Assembly: GCA_003551265.1 (NCBI GenBank) | Contig: PUMG01000028.1 | Location: 1-11,073 of the forward strand | Source: Halovenus sp. | Lineage (GTDB): Archaea; Halobacteriota; Halobacteria; Halobacteriales; Haloarculaceae | Length of the DNA stretch: 11,073 nucleotides | Direction: 5' to 3' | In this document: positions 1 through 6,726 of the stretch, in pieces | Position numbering within the stretch: the stretch's first letter is position 1 | Layout of the letters: the number at the start of each line of letters is the position of its first letter | Position numbers and translations under genes: made by a program | Notes under the pieces: generated by a model | Databases searched by the model: none | The model's input: only the letters and a program-made list of their open reading frames with translations | What the model was told of the DNA's origin: nothing

Positions 1-239
1 GGACCCACGTCCGCCGATTCGAGAAACACCAGCGCGCTCGTCTCGCCCGATTCATCTTCCAGCCCCGGTCCGACCATCCCGCTGGTGCTCTCGGGTTGTA
101 ACTCCGAACCACCGGTGTGTGGAACAGTCTGAACCTCCTCGCTTGCCGCTCCAACCACCCCGAAGCCAGCGGTTCCAACCGAAACCACGGAGAGAATCAT
201 CACCGCAACGAGTGCCGCCGCTGTGAGCTGTGTTCTCAT
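1..239 (-). CDS. N-terminus of an exported protein, partial; possibly a secreted S8-type protease
   Basis: This reading frame begins at ATG 239 and runs leftward out of the window, leaving about 79 codons. The first 30 or so residues form a typical Sec signal peptide: a short basic start (MRTQ), then a long hydrophobic run (LTAAALVAVMILSVVSVG), then a small-residue region ending near VGAAS, where cleavage is likely. The mature part is acidic and polar and reaches a segment reading GPGLEDESGETSALVFLES. From memory, a similar segment opens the propeptide-like region of some haloarchaeal subtilisin-like (S8) secreted proteases, but no catalytic motif lies inside the window, so that is only a guess. 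A TATA-like AT stretch at about 274-283 and a GGTG sequence a few bases before the start fit a short leader. The overlapping frame ending at 249 on the same strand has no signal peptide and looks spurious. Confidence 0.6.
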   Translation of the reverse strand, partial: MRTQLTAAALVAVMILSVVSVGTAGFGVVGAASEEVQTVPHTGGSELQPESTSGMVGPGLEDESGETSALVFLESADVG

Positions 240-375
240 GCTTCCACACCTATCGTAAGTGGTACACATCTGGATTCTATACGTTCGTAAAACATTCTAA
301 CCGTCGTTTCTCCTGCACAGTATTGAATGTATGTCTAGTCAGTACCAGACTTTGTTGAGGATTTGACTGTTCTGG

Positions 376-385
376 ATAATATTTT
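376..385 (+). promoter_or_regulatory. TATA-like promoter element of the antitoxin gene
   Basis: The AT-rich element ATAATATTTT is centred about 29 nt upstream of ATG 410. That is the spacing expected for a leaderless archaeal transcript starting at that ATG. It supports 410 as the original start of the frameshifted antitoxin gene, rather than the in-frame ATG at 447. Confidence 0.5.
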
Positions 386-409
386 CCGTTGCCCACCGTA
401 CATCAACCT

Positions 410-641
410 ATGCCCGACGTATCGGTAAGACGACCGCGGCCGCCTGATGCTGCCAAAAGAGATTCGTGAACGATACGGAGAACGCTATCATATCGTTCAA
501 CTTCACGACGGAATCAAGCTAGTTCCCGTGGATGATGATCCGCTCGCCGCGCTCAAAGACGAGTTTGCAAACATCGACACACCGACCGATACGCTTCGTG
601 AAGAAGCACGACAGGCAGCTCTCAACGAAGCCGGACAGTAG
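410..641 (+). pseudogene. AbrB/MazE/VapB-type antitoxin, frameshifted by one extra base
   Basis: From ATG 410 the frame reads MPDVSV, then RRPRPPDAAKRDS and a stop. If one A at 427/428 is skipped, the protein continues as DDRGRLMLPKEIRERYG and on to the stop at 639-641, giving about 76 residues. The combined product is a textbook AbrB/SpoVT swapped-hairpin domain: strand VSV, turn DDRGR, LPKEIRE helix, then a strand with HDGIKLVPV. It ends in a short acidic tail of the kind that binds a toxin. In the downstream frame a TAA sits at 426-428, so an N-terminal extension is impossible. The next start, ATG 447, would lose the first DNA-binding strand. Such genes are usually followed by a PIN-domain (VapC) toxin gene, but here rfcL follows after 42 nt. 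It is either a decayed orphan antitoxin or a sequencing error. The site is not a classic slippery sequence. Confidence 0.75.
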
Positions 642-650
642 CACTCCGGA

Positions 651-660
651 ATCAATAAAC
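651..660 (+). promoter_or_regulatory. TATA-like promoter element of rfcL
   Basis: The AT-rich ATCAATAAAC is centred about 28 nt before ATG 684, in the 42-nt gap after the antitoxin gene. It suggests that rfcL has its own promoter and a leaderless or nearly leaderless transcript, and so does not depend on the broken upstream gene. Confidence 0.5.
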
Positions 661-683
661 ACGGTTCACTCCTATCATCATCA

Positions 684-2201
684 ATGACCGATTGGACGGA
701 GAAATACCGCCCGTCGTCGCTCTCGGAGCTCCGCGGGAACGACAAGGCGAGAAAGAACCTGCGGAAGTGGGCAGACACGTGGGATGAGCACCGCACGGCG
801 GCCATCCTGTACGGACCACCGGGGATCGGCAAGACCTCAGCCGCACACGCGTTGGCGGCAGATGTCGGGTGGCCAACCATCGAGTTGAACGCCTCCGACT
901 CGCGCACGAAAGACGTCATCGAGCGGGTCGCAGGCGAGGCCGCAAAGAGCGGGACGCTCACCGGGGGCAGCGGGGGGCGACGGCTGGTCATCATGGACGA
1001 AGCCGACAACATCCACGGCAACGCCGACCGTGGTGGGAGTCGCGCAGTGACGAGCCTCGTCAAGGAGGCGAACCAGCCCATGGTGCTCATCGCCAACGAG
1101 TTCTACGATATGTCGAACACGCTGCGAAACGCCTGCGAGGACATCGAGTTCCGGAGCGTCTCGAAGCGCTCGATTCTCCCGGTGCTCCGAGACGTCTGTC
1201 GAAAGGAAGGGGTGGAGTTCGAGTCGGAGGCGCTCGAACAGATTGCAGCGATGAACAGCGGCGACCTCCGCGGTGCCGTCAACGACCTCCAGGCACTGGC
1301 AGAAGGGCGCGAGCGACTCGTCGCCGAGGACGTCGTGACCGGCGAGCGCGACACCACGACCGGCATTTTCGAGTACCTCGATACGGTGCTCAAAGAGGCA
1401 GGCCCGCGGGAAGCGCTGGAGGGGAGTTACGACGTCGATGAGACGCCCGACGACCTCATCAACTGGATAGAGGACAACGTCCCGAAAGAGTATCACGGCG
1501 AGGAACTCGCAGTCGCCTACGGGTTTCTCTCGAAAGCAGACCGATGGCTCGGACGGGTCCGAGCGACACAGAACTACTCGTTCTGGCGCTACGCCGGAGA
1601 CAACATGACCGCTGGCGTTGCTGCTGCTCGCCGCGAACCAAAAGGCGGGTGGACCCGGTACGGCCCGCCGAGTTACTGGTCGAAACTCGGTCGGTCACGA
1701 GGCACGCGCGAGAAGCGCGATTACATCGCACGGAAGATTGCCGAGACCAACGGCGTCAGCATGGGCACCGCACGCCGCGAACTCATGCCCCACCTCGCAG
1801 TGATGACCCACCACTGCAAGAACCGCGAGTTGACGGTCGCGATGGCGGCCAGGTACGAACTCGACACGCAGCACGTCGCATTCGTCACCGGAAGCGGCGA
1901 GAGTACGAAGAAAGTCCAGTCCATCGTCGAGGAGGCACAGAAACTGTGCGAGGCTCAGGCCGCCGAAGGAACTGGCGGTGCGTTCGTACCCGACGACGGA
2001 CGGTCAGGTGACGAACCCGAGAGTGAGGAGTCGAAGGGAGAGACTGCGGGGGAAACCAGCACCAGCACAGGTGACGGCGGGGACAACGAGACGGCAGACG
2101 ACAAGACGACAGACGACGAGGGTGAGGAATCTCGGGAGGAGCACACTAAAAGGCAGCAAGAAAGCGGTGACGACCAGGCGGGGTTGTCGGATTTCTTTTA
2201 A
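684..2201 (+). CDS. rfcL: Replication factor C large subunit (clamp loader)
   Basis: This is the large subunit of the archaeal clamp loader, which with RfcS loads the PCNA ring onto primed DNA using ATP. The 505-residue protein opens with the RFC-box sequence TEKYRP. Walker A (GPPGIGKT) lies at 44-51, a LNASDSR motif at 69-75, Walker B (VIMDEAD) at 102-108, and sensor 1 with Asn138 in LIANE. The sensor 2 motif is NSGDLRGAVNDLQ around Arg196. A helical collar domain follows to about residue 410. The last 90 residues are a highly acidic, Ser/Thr/Glu/Asp-rich tail typical of halophiles, ending at 498-505 in QAGLSDFF, a perfect PIP box (QxxLxxFF) for PCNA binding. No intein interrupts the gene. 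It converges on the COX15-like gene with a 54-nt gap. Identification is very secure. Confidence 0.97.
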   Translation: MTDWTEKYRPSSLSELRGNDKARKNLRKWADTWDEHRTAAILYGPPGIGKTSAAHALAADVGWPTIELNASDSRTKDVIERVAGEAAKSGTLTGGSGGRRLVIMDEADNIHGNADRGGSRAVTSLVKEANQPMVLIANEFYDMSNTLRNACEDIEFRSVSKRSILPVLRDVCRKEGVEFESEALEQIAAMNSGDLRGAVNDLQALAEGRERLVAEDVVTGERDTTTGIFEYLDTVLKEAGPREALEGSYDVDETPDDLINWIEDNVPKEYHGEELAVAYGFLSKADRWLGRVRATQNYSFWRYAGDNMTAGVAAARREPKGGWTRYGPPSYWSKLGRSRGTREKRDYIARKIAETNGVSMGTARRELMPHLAVMTHHCKNRELTVAMAARYELDTQHVAFVTGSGESTKKVQSIVEEAQKLCEAQAAEGTGGAFVPDDGRSGDEPESEESKGETAGETSTSTGDGGDNETADDKTTDDEGEESREEHTKRQQESGDDQAGLSDFF

Positions 2202-2255
2202 ATAATCAGATAGATTTCGGCGAGAGAGGGTTTCTCACAGGTCCGATAATCAATA

Positions 2256-2744
2256 TCAGTCATCAGCACTCTGAGCGGCACGCTCTGGTGGGGACCCACC
2301 ATCACCGCCGGACCCGGCTTCAAGATAGGCGAGGGTCGTGGCGATAACCAGTGCGGCGAAGATGAGCTGTGCGGCGAGCTGGTGAATCATCGACGCGAAG
2401 ACGCCGAAGGTGAGGACCGTGTTCGCCCCGAAGATGATCTGTAGCGGCAAGAGTACTGCCGCGATGACGGTGGCGTATTTAACGTACTTGCTGTAGTCCC
2501 CGCGCCAGGCGAGTATCGCCGCCGCGATAATCATGAAGCCGACGATCATGGCGACAAGACGGTGGAACCACTCGACGAAACTGGGCCAGTTGGCAGGGAA
2601 CAGCCCCATCCAGCCATCACACAGCGGCCAGCGCGCATCACAGGCGAGACCTGCACCGATCTTGCCGGTGTACACGCCCAGCAGTATCAGAAAGAACGTG
2701 CTCACGGTCGTGATTGCGAGGTAGTGGCGAAGCGGAACGCGCAT
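2256..2744 (-). CDS. Half-size COX15/CtaA family heme A synthase-like membrane protein
   Basis: The family hydroxylates heme O to heme A for terminal oxidases. The 162-residue product has four predicted helices at about 8-27, 57-79, 88-110 and 117-140. Family landmarks are visible: an external loop with paired cysteines (Cys35 and Cys42 in LACDARWPLC), EWFHR giving Glu58 and His61 in helix 2, and SMIHQ giving His121 in helix 4. These match the Glu and two His of the N-terminal half of bacterial CtaA. The C-terminal half with the second His pair is absent, as in other short archaeal members. The tail is soluble and acidic. I chose ATG 2744 because a TATA-like element lies 26 nt upstream and GAGG lies just before it. 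ATG 2783 would add 13 residues and overlap that element. The gene is divergent from the malic enzyme gene. Confidence 0.85.
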   Translation of the reverse strand: MRVPLRHYLAITTVSTFFLILLGVYTGKIGAGLACDARWPLCDGWMGLFPANWPSFVEWFHRLVAMIVGFMIIAAAILAWRGDYSKYVKYATVIAAVLLPLQIIFGANTVLTFGVFASMIHQLAAQLIFAALVIATTLAYLEAGSGGDGGSPPERAAQSADD

Positions 2745-2765
2745 ACGTTGCCTCTTAGTGTGGAG

Positions 2766-2774
2766 GTATTTGAA
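2766..2774 (-). promoter_or_regulatory. TATA-like element for the COX15-like gene
   Basis: Read on the minus strand this is TTCAAATAC, centred about 26 nt upstream of ATG 2744. The spacing suits a leaderless start there and argues against the upstream ATG 2783, whose reading frame would contain the element. Confidence 0.45.
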
Positions 2775-2826
2775 GGCCTTCATTCTTACCAGCAGCTGAG
2801 AATCGCTCGGAGTAGTCGAGAGGATT

Positions 2827-2840
2827 TCGACAGCTGTCGA
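2827..2840. promoter_or_regulatory. Perfect 14-bp palindrome, candidate operator
   Basis: TCGACAGCTGTCGA is identical to its own reverse complement. It lies in the divergent intergenic region, 17 bp upstream of the T-rich promoter element of the malic enzyme gene and 52 bp beyond the TATA-like element of the COX15-like gene. A dimeric transcription factor site there could serve either gene. No regulator is identified, and a palindrome rich in TCGA can arise by chance in GC-rich DNA. Confidence 0.35.
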
Positions 2841-2857
2841 CTAACACTTCGATGGGC

Positions 2858-2864
2858 TTTTTGT
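2858..2864 (+). promoter_or_regulatory. T-rich promoter element of the malic enzyme gene
   Basis: A short T run (CTTTTTGTG context) is centred about 28 nt before ATG 2888. It fits a weak archaeal TATA element and a leaderless start at 2888. It also lies inside what would be coding sequence if ATG 2852 were the start, which argues against that earlier start. Confidence 0.4.
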
Positions 2865-2887
2865 GTCAGACTGAGTGGTGTCCATCC

Positions 2888-5140
2888 ATGGGACTGGACG
2901 AGGACGCACTGGATTATCACCGCGAGGAGCCACCCGGAAAAATCGAGATTTCGACGACGAAGCCAACGAACACCCAGCGGGACCTGAGCCTGGCGTACTC
3001 GCCAGGCGTGGCGGCCCCGTGTCTCGCAATCGAAGAGAACCCAGCCGATGCGTACACCTACACCGCCAAAGGCAACATGGTCGGTGTCATCTCTGACGGG
3101 AGCGCGACGCTCGGACTGGGCGACATCGGACCGCAGGCGTGCAAACCCGTCATGGAGGGCAAGGGTGTGCTGTTCAAACGCTTCGCCGACATCGACGTGT
3201 TCGACATCGAACTCGACCACGACTCGACCGAGGAGATGATTCACACCATCCGTGCGATGGGACCGACGTTCGGCGGCATCAATCTCGAGGATATCGCCGC
3301 ACCAGCGTGTTTCGAAATCGAGGAGACACTCCGCGAGGAGATGGACATCCCCGTCTTTCACGACGACCAGCACGGGACGGCCATCATCTCCGGTGCTGCG
3401 CTGTTGAACGCCGCGGACATCGCCGGAAAGGAACTCGCGGACCTCGACATCGTCTTCTCGGGTGCGGGGGCAAGCGCGCTGGCGAGCGCACGGTTTTACG
3501 TCTCTCTCGGAGCGAGCAAAGACCGCATCACGATGTGTGATTCGAGCGGCATCATCACCACTGCCCGCGTGGCGGACGACGACGTCAACAGATACAAACG
3601 TGAGTTCGCTCGTGACGTTCCGGAAGGTGACCTCGCCGACGCGATGGAAGGGGCCGACGTGTTCGTCGGCCTCTCCATCGGCGGCATCGTCGACGAGGAG
3701 ATGGTGCAGTCGATGGCCGAGAATCCAATCATCTTCGCCATGGCGAATCCCGACCCGGAGATTGGCTACCACGAGGCGAAAGCCGCACGCGAGGACACCG
3801 TCATCGTCGCGACGGGACGCTCGGATTACCCGAACCAGGTGAACAACGTCCTCGGCTTCCCGTTCATCTTCCGTGGTGCGCTCGACGTGCGTGCGAGCGA
3901 GATAAACGAGGAGATGAAAGTGGCCGCCGCCCGTGCGCTCGCCACGCTCGCACGCGAAGACGTCCCCGACGCGGTCGTGAAAGCCTACGGCGACGAACCG
4001 TTGCAGTTCGGACCCGACTACATCATCCCGAAGCCGCTCGACCCACGAGTGCTGTTCGAGGTCGCTCCTGCTGTGGCGCAGGCAGCTATCGAGAGTGGGT
4101 CTGCGCGGCGTGACCTCGACGCTGACGTCCACCGTGAGCGTCTCGAAGCACGACTGGGTAAATCCCGCGAGATGATGCGCGTCGTGTTGAACAAGGCCAA
4201 AAGTGACCCGAAACGCCTCGTCCTGGCGGAGGGAGACGACGAGAAGATGGTCCGGGCGGCGTACCAACTCGCCGAGCAACACATTGCCGAGCCGGTGCTC
4301 ATCGGCGACCGCCAGAATATCTGGGAGACGATGGACCAACTCGGGTTGAGTTTCGACCCCGAAATCGTCGACCCTGACGAGGCTACCCTCGACCCCTATG
4401 CCGACCGACTGTACGAACTCAGAAAACGCCATGGGATTACTCGACGCGAGGCAGGCGAACTCGTCGAGGACGGGAATTACCTCGGGAGCGTGATGGTCGA
4501 GATGGGTGATGCGGATGCGATGCTCACAGGGCTGATGCACCACTACCCCGAGGCGTTACGACCGCCCCTGCAGGTCATCGGCACCGCCGACGACGCCGAC
4601 TACGCAGCAGGCGTCTACATGCTGACGTTCAAAAACAGAGTCGTGTTCTGTGCCGACGCAACGGTCAACCAGGACCCCAACGAGGACGTGCTCGAAGAGG
4701 TGACCCGTCACACAGCGGAACTCGCCCGACGGTTCAACGTCGAACCGCGGGCGGCACTGCTGTCGTACTCGGACTTCGGGAGCGTCGACAACGAGGGAAC
4801 ACAGAAAGTCCGCGAGGCCGCATCACGTCTCCGAAAGGACCCGACAGTCGACTTCCCGGTCGACGGCGAGATGCAAGCAGACACCGCACTCGTCGAGGAG
4901 ATACTCACCGGCACATACGACTTTACCGAACTCGACGAACCGGCAAACGTGCTGGTGTTCCCGAACCTCGAAGCCGGGAACATCGGGTACAAACTCCTCC
5001 AGCGTCTCGGCGGTGCAGACGCGACGGGTCCGATGCTCGTCGGCATGGACAAACCGGTCCACGTCCTTCAGCGTGGTGACCAGGTGAAAGATATCGTCAA
5101 CCTCGCAGGTGTCGCCGTCGTCGACGCGCAGAATCACTGA
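2888..5140 (+). CDS. maeB: NADP-type malic enzyme with C-terminal phosphotransacetylase-like domain
   Basis: The enzyme oxidatively decarboxylates malate to pyruvate, normally producing NADPH in this family, and links the TCA cycle to pyruvate and acetyl-CoA. The 750-residue product has the malic enzyme N-domain at about 20-155: [11 protein letters not shown] at 34-44 with Tyr37, and a [11 protein letters not shown] segment with Lys92. Metal-ligand acidic residues lie in NLEDIAAP (Glu134, Asp135) and FHDDQHGTA (Asp159, Asp160). The NAD(P)-binding domain follows with GAGASA at 192-197 and the conserved [13 protein letters not shown]. From about 430 to the end is a phosphotransacetylase-like domain, including LLSYSDFGS, the segment [20 protein letters not shown] and LQRGD with Arg729. 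In characterised MaeB proteins this tail binds acetyl-CoA and regulates rather than catalyses. I chose ATG 2888 over 2852 because of promoter spacing and the usual family N-terminus. Confidence 0.95.
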   Translation: MGLDEDALDYHREEPPGKIEISTTKPTNTQRDLSLAYSPGVAAPCLAIEENPADAYTYTAKGNMVGVISDGSATLGLGDIGPQACKPVMEGKGVLFKRFADIDVFDIELDHDSTEEMIHTIRAMGPTFGGINLEDIAAPACFEIEETLREEMDIPVFHDDQHGTAIISGAALLNAADIAGKELADLDIVFSGAGASALASARFYVSLGASKDRITMCDSSGIITTARVADDDVNRYKREFARDVPEGDLADAMEGADVFVGLSIGGIVDEEMVQSMAENPIIFAMANPDPEIGYHEAKAAREDTVIVATGRSDYPNQVNNVLGFPFIFRGALDVRASEINEEMKVAAARALATLAREDVPDAVVKAYGDEPLQFGPDYIIPKPLDPRVLFEVAPAVAQAAIESGSARRDLDADVHRERLEARLGKSREMMRVVLNKAKSDPKRLVLAEGDDEKMVRAAYQLAEQHIAEPVLIGDRQNIWETMDQLGLSFDPEIVDPDEATLDPYADRLYELRKRHGITRREAGELVEDGNYLGSVMVEMGDADAMLTGLMHHYPEALRPPLQVIGTADDADYAAGVYMLTFKNRVVFCADATVNQDPNEDVLEEVTRHTAELARRFNVEPRAALLSYSDFGSVDNEGTQKVREAASRLRKDPTVDFPVDGEMQADTALVEEILTGTYDFTELDEPANVLVFPNLEAGNIGYKLLQRLGGADATGPMLVGMDKPVHVLQRGDQVKDIVNLAGVAVVDAQNH

Positions 5141-5221
5141 GACCGGTTGTTGAGACTCGCTACCGCCGTGTTGGCCCACCTCAGAATATCAGTCCACGAG
5201 CTATCCGAAAATAGAGTGGAG

Positions 5222-5542
5222 TTAATCGCCGCCAGGCGACTGACCCTGAACCTGCTCGGAATCGACCACTGGTGAGTGAGTCGAAGCGTCCGAGTACGTT
5301 GGTTCATCACTCCTCGTGGGTGGGTTGAAGTAGAGAGCGTCGACCATGATTCCCACTCCCAGCACGCCGCTTGCAGCAACGGCGAAGTGGAACGGAACTG
5401 GCGTAATCAGGTAGGCACCGAGCGCGGCAGCCATCACCAGAGGTATCGCGGCCAGTAACAGGTCGTATCTGGACAGTTGACCGAACAGCTGCTGCCAGAA
5501 CTGTACTCGATTTCGATACCTATTGATGTCTCTCGTTGCCAT
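5222..5542 (-). CDS. Small two-helix membrane protein of unknown function
   Basis: I do not recognise a named family. The 106-residue protein has a basic, aromatic N-terminus (about 1-26, rich in Arg, Gln and Tyr). Two hydrophobic helices follow at about 27-47 (LLLAAIPLVMAAALGAYLI) and 51-71 (FHFAVAASGVLGVGIMVDAL), joined by a short PVP turn. A polar acidic C-terminal tail of 35 residues follows. The positive N-terminus and hairpin suggest both ends face the cytoplasm. Unlike most genes in this window it has a consensus Shine-Dalgarno sequence and a short leader, so its start at 5542 is well supported. It converges on the malic enzyme gene across 81 nt and is divergent from ridA across 258 nt, so it is probably transcribed alone. 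Confidence 0.8.
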   Translation of the reverse strand: MATRDINRYRNRVQFWQQLFGQLSRYDLLLAAIPLVMAAALGAYLITPVPFHFAVAASGVLGVGIMVDALYFNPPTRSDEPTYSDASTHSPVVDSEQVQGQSPGGD

Positions 5543-5551
5543 ATCTATCCA

Positions 5552-5558
5552 ACCTCCT
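5552..5558 (-). promoter_or_regulatory. Shine-Dalgarno site of the small membrane protein
   Basis: On the minus strand the sequence reads AGGAGGT, an almost full match to the 3' end of 16S rRNA, with nine bases before the ATG at 5542. It stands out here because nearly all neighbouring genes look leaderless. Confidence 0.7.
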
Positions 5559-5582
5559 ACTAGTAGATATGTCCCTCATCCC

Positions 5583-5590
5583 ATTTAAAA
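5583..5590 (-). promoter_or_regulatory. TATA element of the small membrane protein
   Basis: On the minus strand this reads TTTTAAAT. Initiation about 26 nt downstream would give a leader of roughly 20 nt that contains the Shine-Dalgarno site at 5552-5558, a self-consistent arrangement. Confidence 0.55.
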
Positions 5591-5767
5591 CTTGCCCCTG
5601 TGACGTTCGTCAACTTCATAGAAACCTGTTCCGCGAATTTTCTGAGGAATATCCATAAGTTATTCGAATATAGGGAGTAAATTCGAAAGAGGGCGAGTGT
5701 ATCGACACCGTGTGACATGGAACCAGCTACTGCTCATACTGACGGACAACAGTTCGTGAAGACCCGA

Positions 5768-5776
5768 CTATTTATG
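5768..5776 (+). promoter_or_regulatory. TATA element of ridA
   Basis: CTATTTATG is centred about 29 nt before ATG 5801 and fits a leaderless ridA transcript. The rest of the 258-nt gap upstream (5543-5767) is relatively AT-rich, especially 5635-5690. It holds no ORF I would call a gene. Confidence 0.55.
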
Positions 5777-5800
5777 ATGATTCCGCGGGGAAAGTGACGT

Positions 5801-6181
5801 ATGCGCAAGATAATCCACACCGAAGATGCACCGGCAGCGGTGGGTGCGTACAGTCAGGGAGTCGAGACAGAGGGACTCGTGTTCACGGCCGGGCAGATAC
5901 CGCTGACACCCGAGGGAGACCTGCTCGATGGAGCAGCGATAGACGTTCAGACAGAACAGGCACTCGAGAACGTTGAGGCAGTGCTCGCAGAGGCAGGGCT
6001 CGGTATGGACGACGTGGTCAAGGTGACCGTATATCTCGACGACATCGACGACTTCGAGCAGATGAACGCGGTGTACGAGACGTTCTTCGACGAGGACGAA
6101 CCACCGGCGCGGAGCGCGTTCGCGGTGGACGAACTCCCGAAAGGCGTCGGGGTGGAAGTCGAAGCAGTAGCGACGAAGTAG
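5801..6181 (+). CDS. ridA: RidA/YjgF/UK114 family enamine/imine deaminase
   Basis: RidA proteins hydrolyse reactive 2-aminoacrylate and related enamine/imine intermediates released by PLP enzymes, protecting the cytosol and giving 2-ketoacid plus ammonia. The 126-residue length is normal for the family, which forms trimers with active sites between subunits. Hallmarks are PAAVGAYSQG at 11-20, VFTAGQIPL at 27-35, VVKVTVYLDDI at 72-82, and the signature PPARSAFAVDELPKG at 101-115 with Arg104, the carboxylate-binding arginine. VEVEAVA follows with Glu119. All key residues are present, so it should be an active deaminase of the RidA subgroup. It starts on ATG directly downstream of a TATA element. 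A small membrane protein gene starts six nt after its stop, so the two are probably co-transcribed. Confidence 0.95.
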   Translation: MRKIIHTEDAPAAVGAYSQGVETEGLVFTAGQIPLTPEGDLLDGAAIDVQTEQALENVEAVLAEAGLGMDDVVKVTVYLDDIDDFEQMNAVYETFFDEDEPPARSAFAVDELPKGVGVEVEAVATK

Positions 6182-6187
6182 CCGTCG

Positions 6188-6409
6188 ATGTGGCCGTGGA
6201 CCGTGAACCCGCTCGTCAAATCGAGTCTGCTGTGGGGAGCCATCGGCGCGCTCTCGTTTCTCGTGTTGATACAGGGCTATCACCTCGTCACCGGGGAGTT
6301 CGTCGGTGCGGCCGTGATGGCCGGCGTGGCTAGCCTCGTGTTCGTCGCGAGTGCAGTATCGGCGCATCTGCTGCGGCCCACGCTTGCGCGCCAGAACGAA
6401 AGGGCTTAA
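6188..6409 (+). CDS. Small two-helix membrane protein downstream of ridA
   Basis: This is a 73-residue protein with a Trp-rich start (MWPWTVNP) and two hydrophobic segments at about 11-33 and 38-62. They are separated by a short turn, VTGEF, and followed by a basic tail (RPTLARQNERA). The layout predicts a helical hairpin in the cytoplasmic membrane. No catalytic motif is visible, and I cannot assign a function or a named family. It starts six nt after the ridA stop with no room for its own promoter, so it should lie on the ridA transcript and depend on its translation. The gene is short, but it is supported by the tight spacing, the clean transmembrane pattern and the haloarchaeal codon usage. 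Confidence 0.75.
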   Translation: MWPWTVNPLVKSSLLWGAIGALSFLVLIQGYHLVTGEFVGAAVMAGVASLVFVASAVSAHLLRPTLARQNERA

Positions 6410-6518
6410 TTCCAACCCCATTCTAGACAAAAGTGGTAGGGAGTATCCGACCTGTCCAGCAATTCTCGCCTCCGACGTGTGGCGAGACATCGCTGATGAG
6501 AGACGATACTTCCTGTGA

Positions 6519-6600
6519 GCCAGGATGGCCGAACGGTAAGGCGCACGCCTGGAAAGCGTGTTCCCTTCCGGGATTCTGGGTTCAAATCCCAGTCCTGGCG
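6519..6600 (+). tRNA. tRNA-Ser (anticodon GGA)
   Basis: The sequence folds as a class II tRNA. The acceptor stem GCCAGGA (6519-6525) pairs fully with TCCTGGC (6593-6599), and the discriminator base is G, usual for serine. The D stem is GCC/GGC (6528-6530 with 6540-6542). The anticodon stem CACGC/GCGTG (6544-6548 with 6556-6560) closes the loop CTGGAAA, giving anticodon GGA at 6551-6553, which reads UCC and UCU. A long variable arm with stem TCCC/GGGA occupies 6561-6575. The T arm is CTGGG, loop TTCAAAT, CCCAG (6576-6592). There is no intron, and the 3' CCA is not encoded, so it must be added after transcription. Confidence 0.97.
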
Positions 6601-6624
6601 TTACAAGGATTCTCGTACCTGTAC

Positions 6625-6660
6625 AGAGATTCTCGCTGCGACGGACAGCGAGAAATCTCT
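6625..6660 (+). terminator. Strong hairpin 25 nt downstream of tRNA-Ser
   Basis: The left arm AGAGATTCTCGCTG (6625-6638) pairs with CAGCGAGAAATCTCT (6646-6660) around a 7-nt loop, forming 14 pairs with one bulged base. No long T run follows, so it is not a classic bacterial-type terminator. It could help 3'-end formation of the tRNA transcript or protect an RNA end. The label terminator is tentative. Confidence 0.4.
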
Positions 6661-6696
6661 GATGACGTACGACAATCCCTATATTACAACGAGTCG

Positions 6697-6704
6697 TTTA
6701 TTTT
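6697..6704 (+). promoter_or_regulatory. TATA element of the PUA-domain gene
   Basis: TTTATTTT is centred about 27 nt before ATG 6727. The position decides the start: the reading frame stays open upstream to 6433, but that extension runs straight through the tRNA gene and must be non-coding. Confidence 0.6.
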
Positions 6705-6726
6705 GCGGGCACACGACACACCTGGT

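Noticed and set aside
52..249. A 65-codon minus-strand frame at the left edge
   Set aside because: It overlaps another minus-strand frame that encodes a clear signal peptide. Its own product is Arg/Gly/Trp-rich, unlike halophile proteins.
330..351. Imperfect inverted repeat TGTCTAGTCAGTACCAGAC in the 170-nt gap before the antitoxin gene
   Set aside because: The arms are only seven bases with a mismatch, which is expected by chance. I see nothing else in 240-375 apart from the promoter region of the leftmost gene.
503..1496. Long minus-strand frames opposite the start of rfcL
   Set aside because: They overlap the conserved AAA+ domain coding sequence and give low-complexity products without recognisable domains. 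They are shadow frames.
2786..4543. A 585-codon open frame antisense to the malic enzyme gene
   Set aside because: It lies wholly opposite a highly conserved enzyme. Its product is rich in His, Arg, Val and Asp with no fold or motif, and long antisense frames are common in GC-rich halophile genes.
5717..5797. A 26-codon frame ending three bases before ridA, as a possible leader peptide
   Set aside because: The ridA TATA box lies inside it and points to a leaderless ridA transcript. The peptide (MEPATAHTDGQQF and onward) has no feature suggesting function.
6519..6600. tRNA-Ser as an integration site for a mobile element
   Set aside because: I found no second copy of the tRNA 3' end and no integrase or other mobile gene in the window. 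The flanking genes are ordinary chromosomal ones.
6433..6726. N-terminal extension of the PUA gene
   Set aside because: The extra 98 codons pass through the complete tRNA-Ser gene and the downstream hairpin. The TATA element at 6697 places the real start at 6727.
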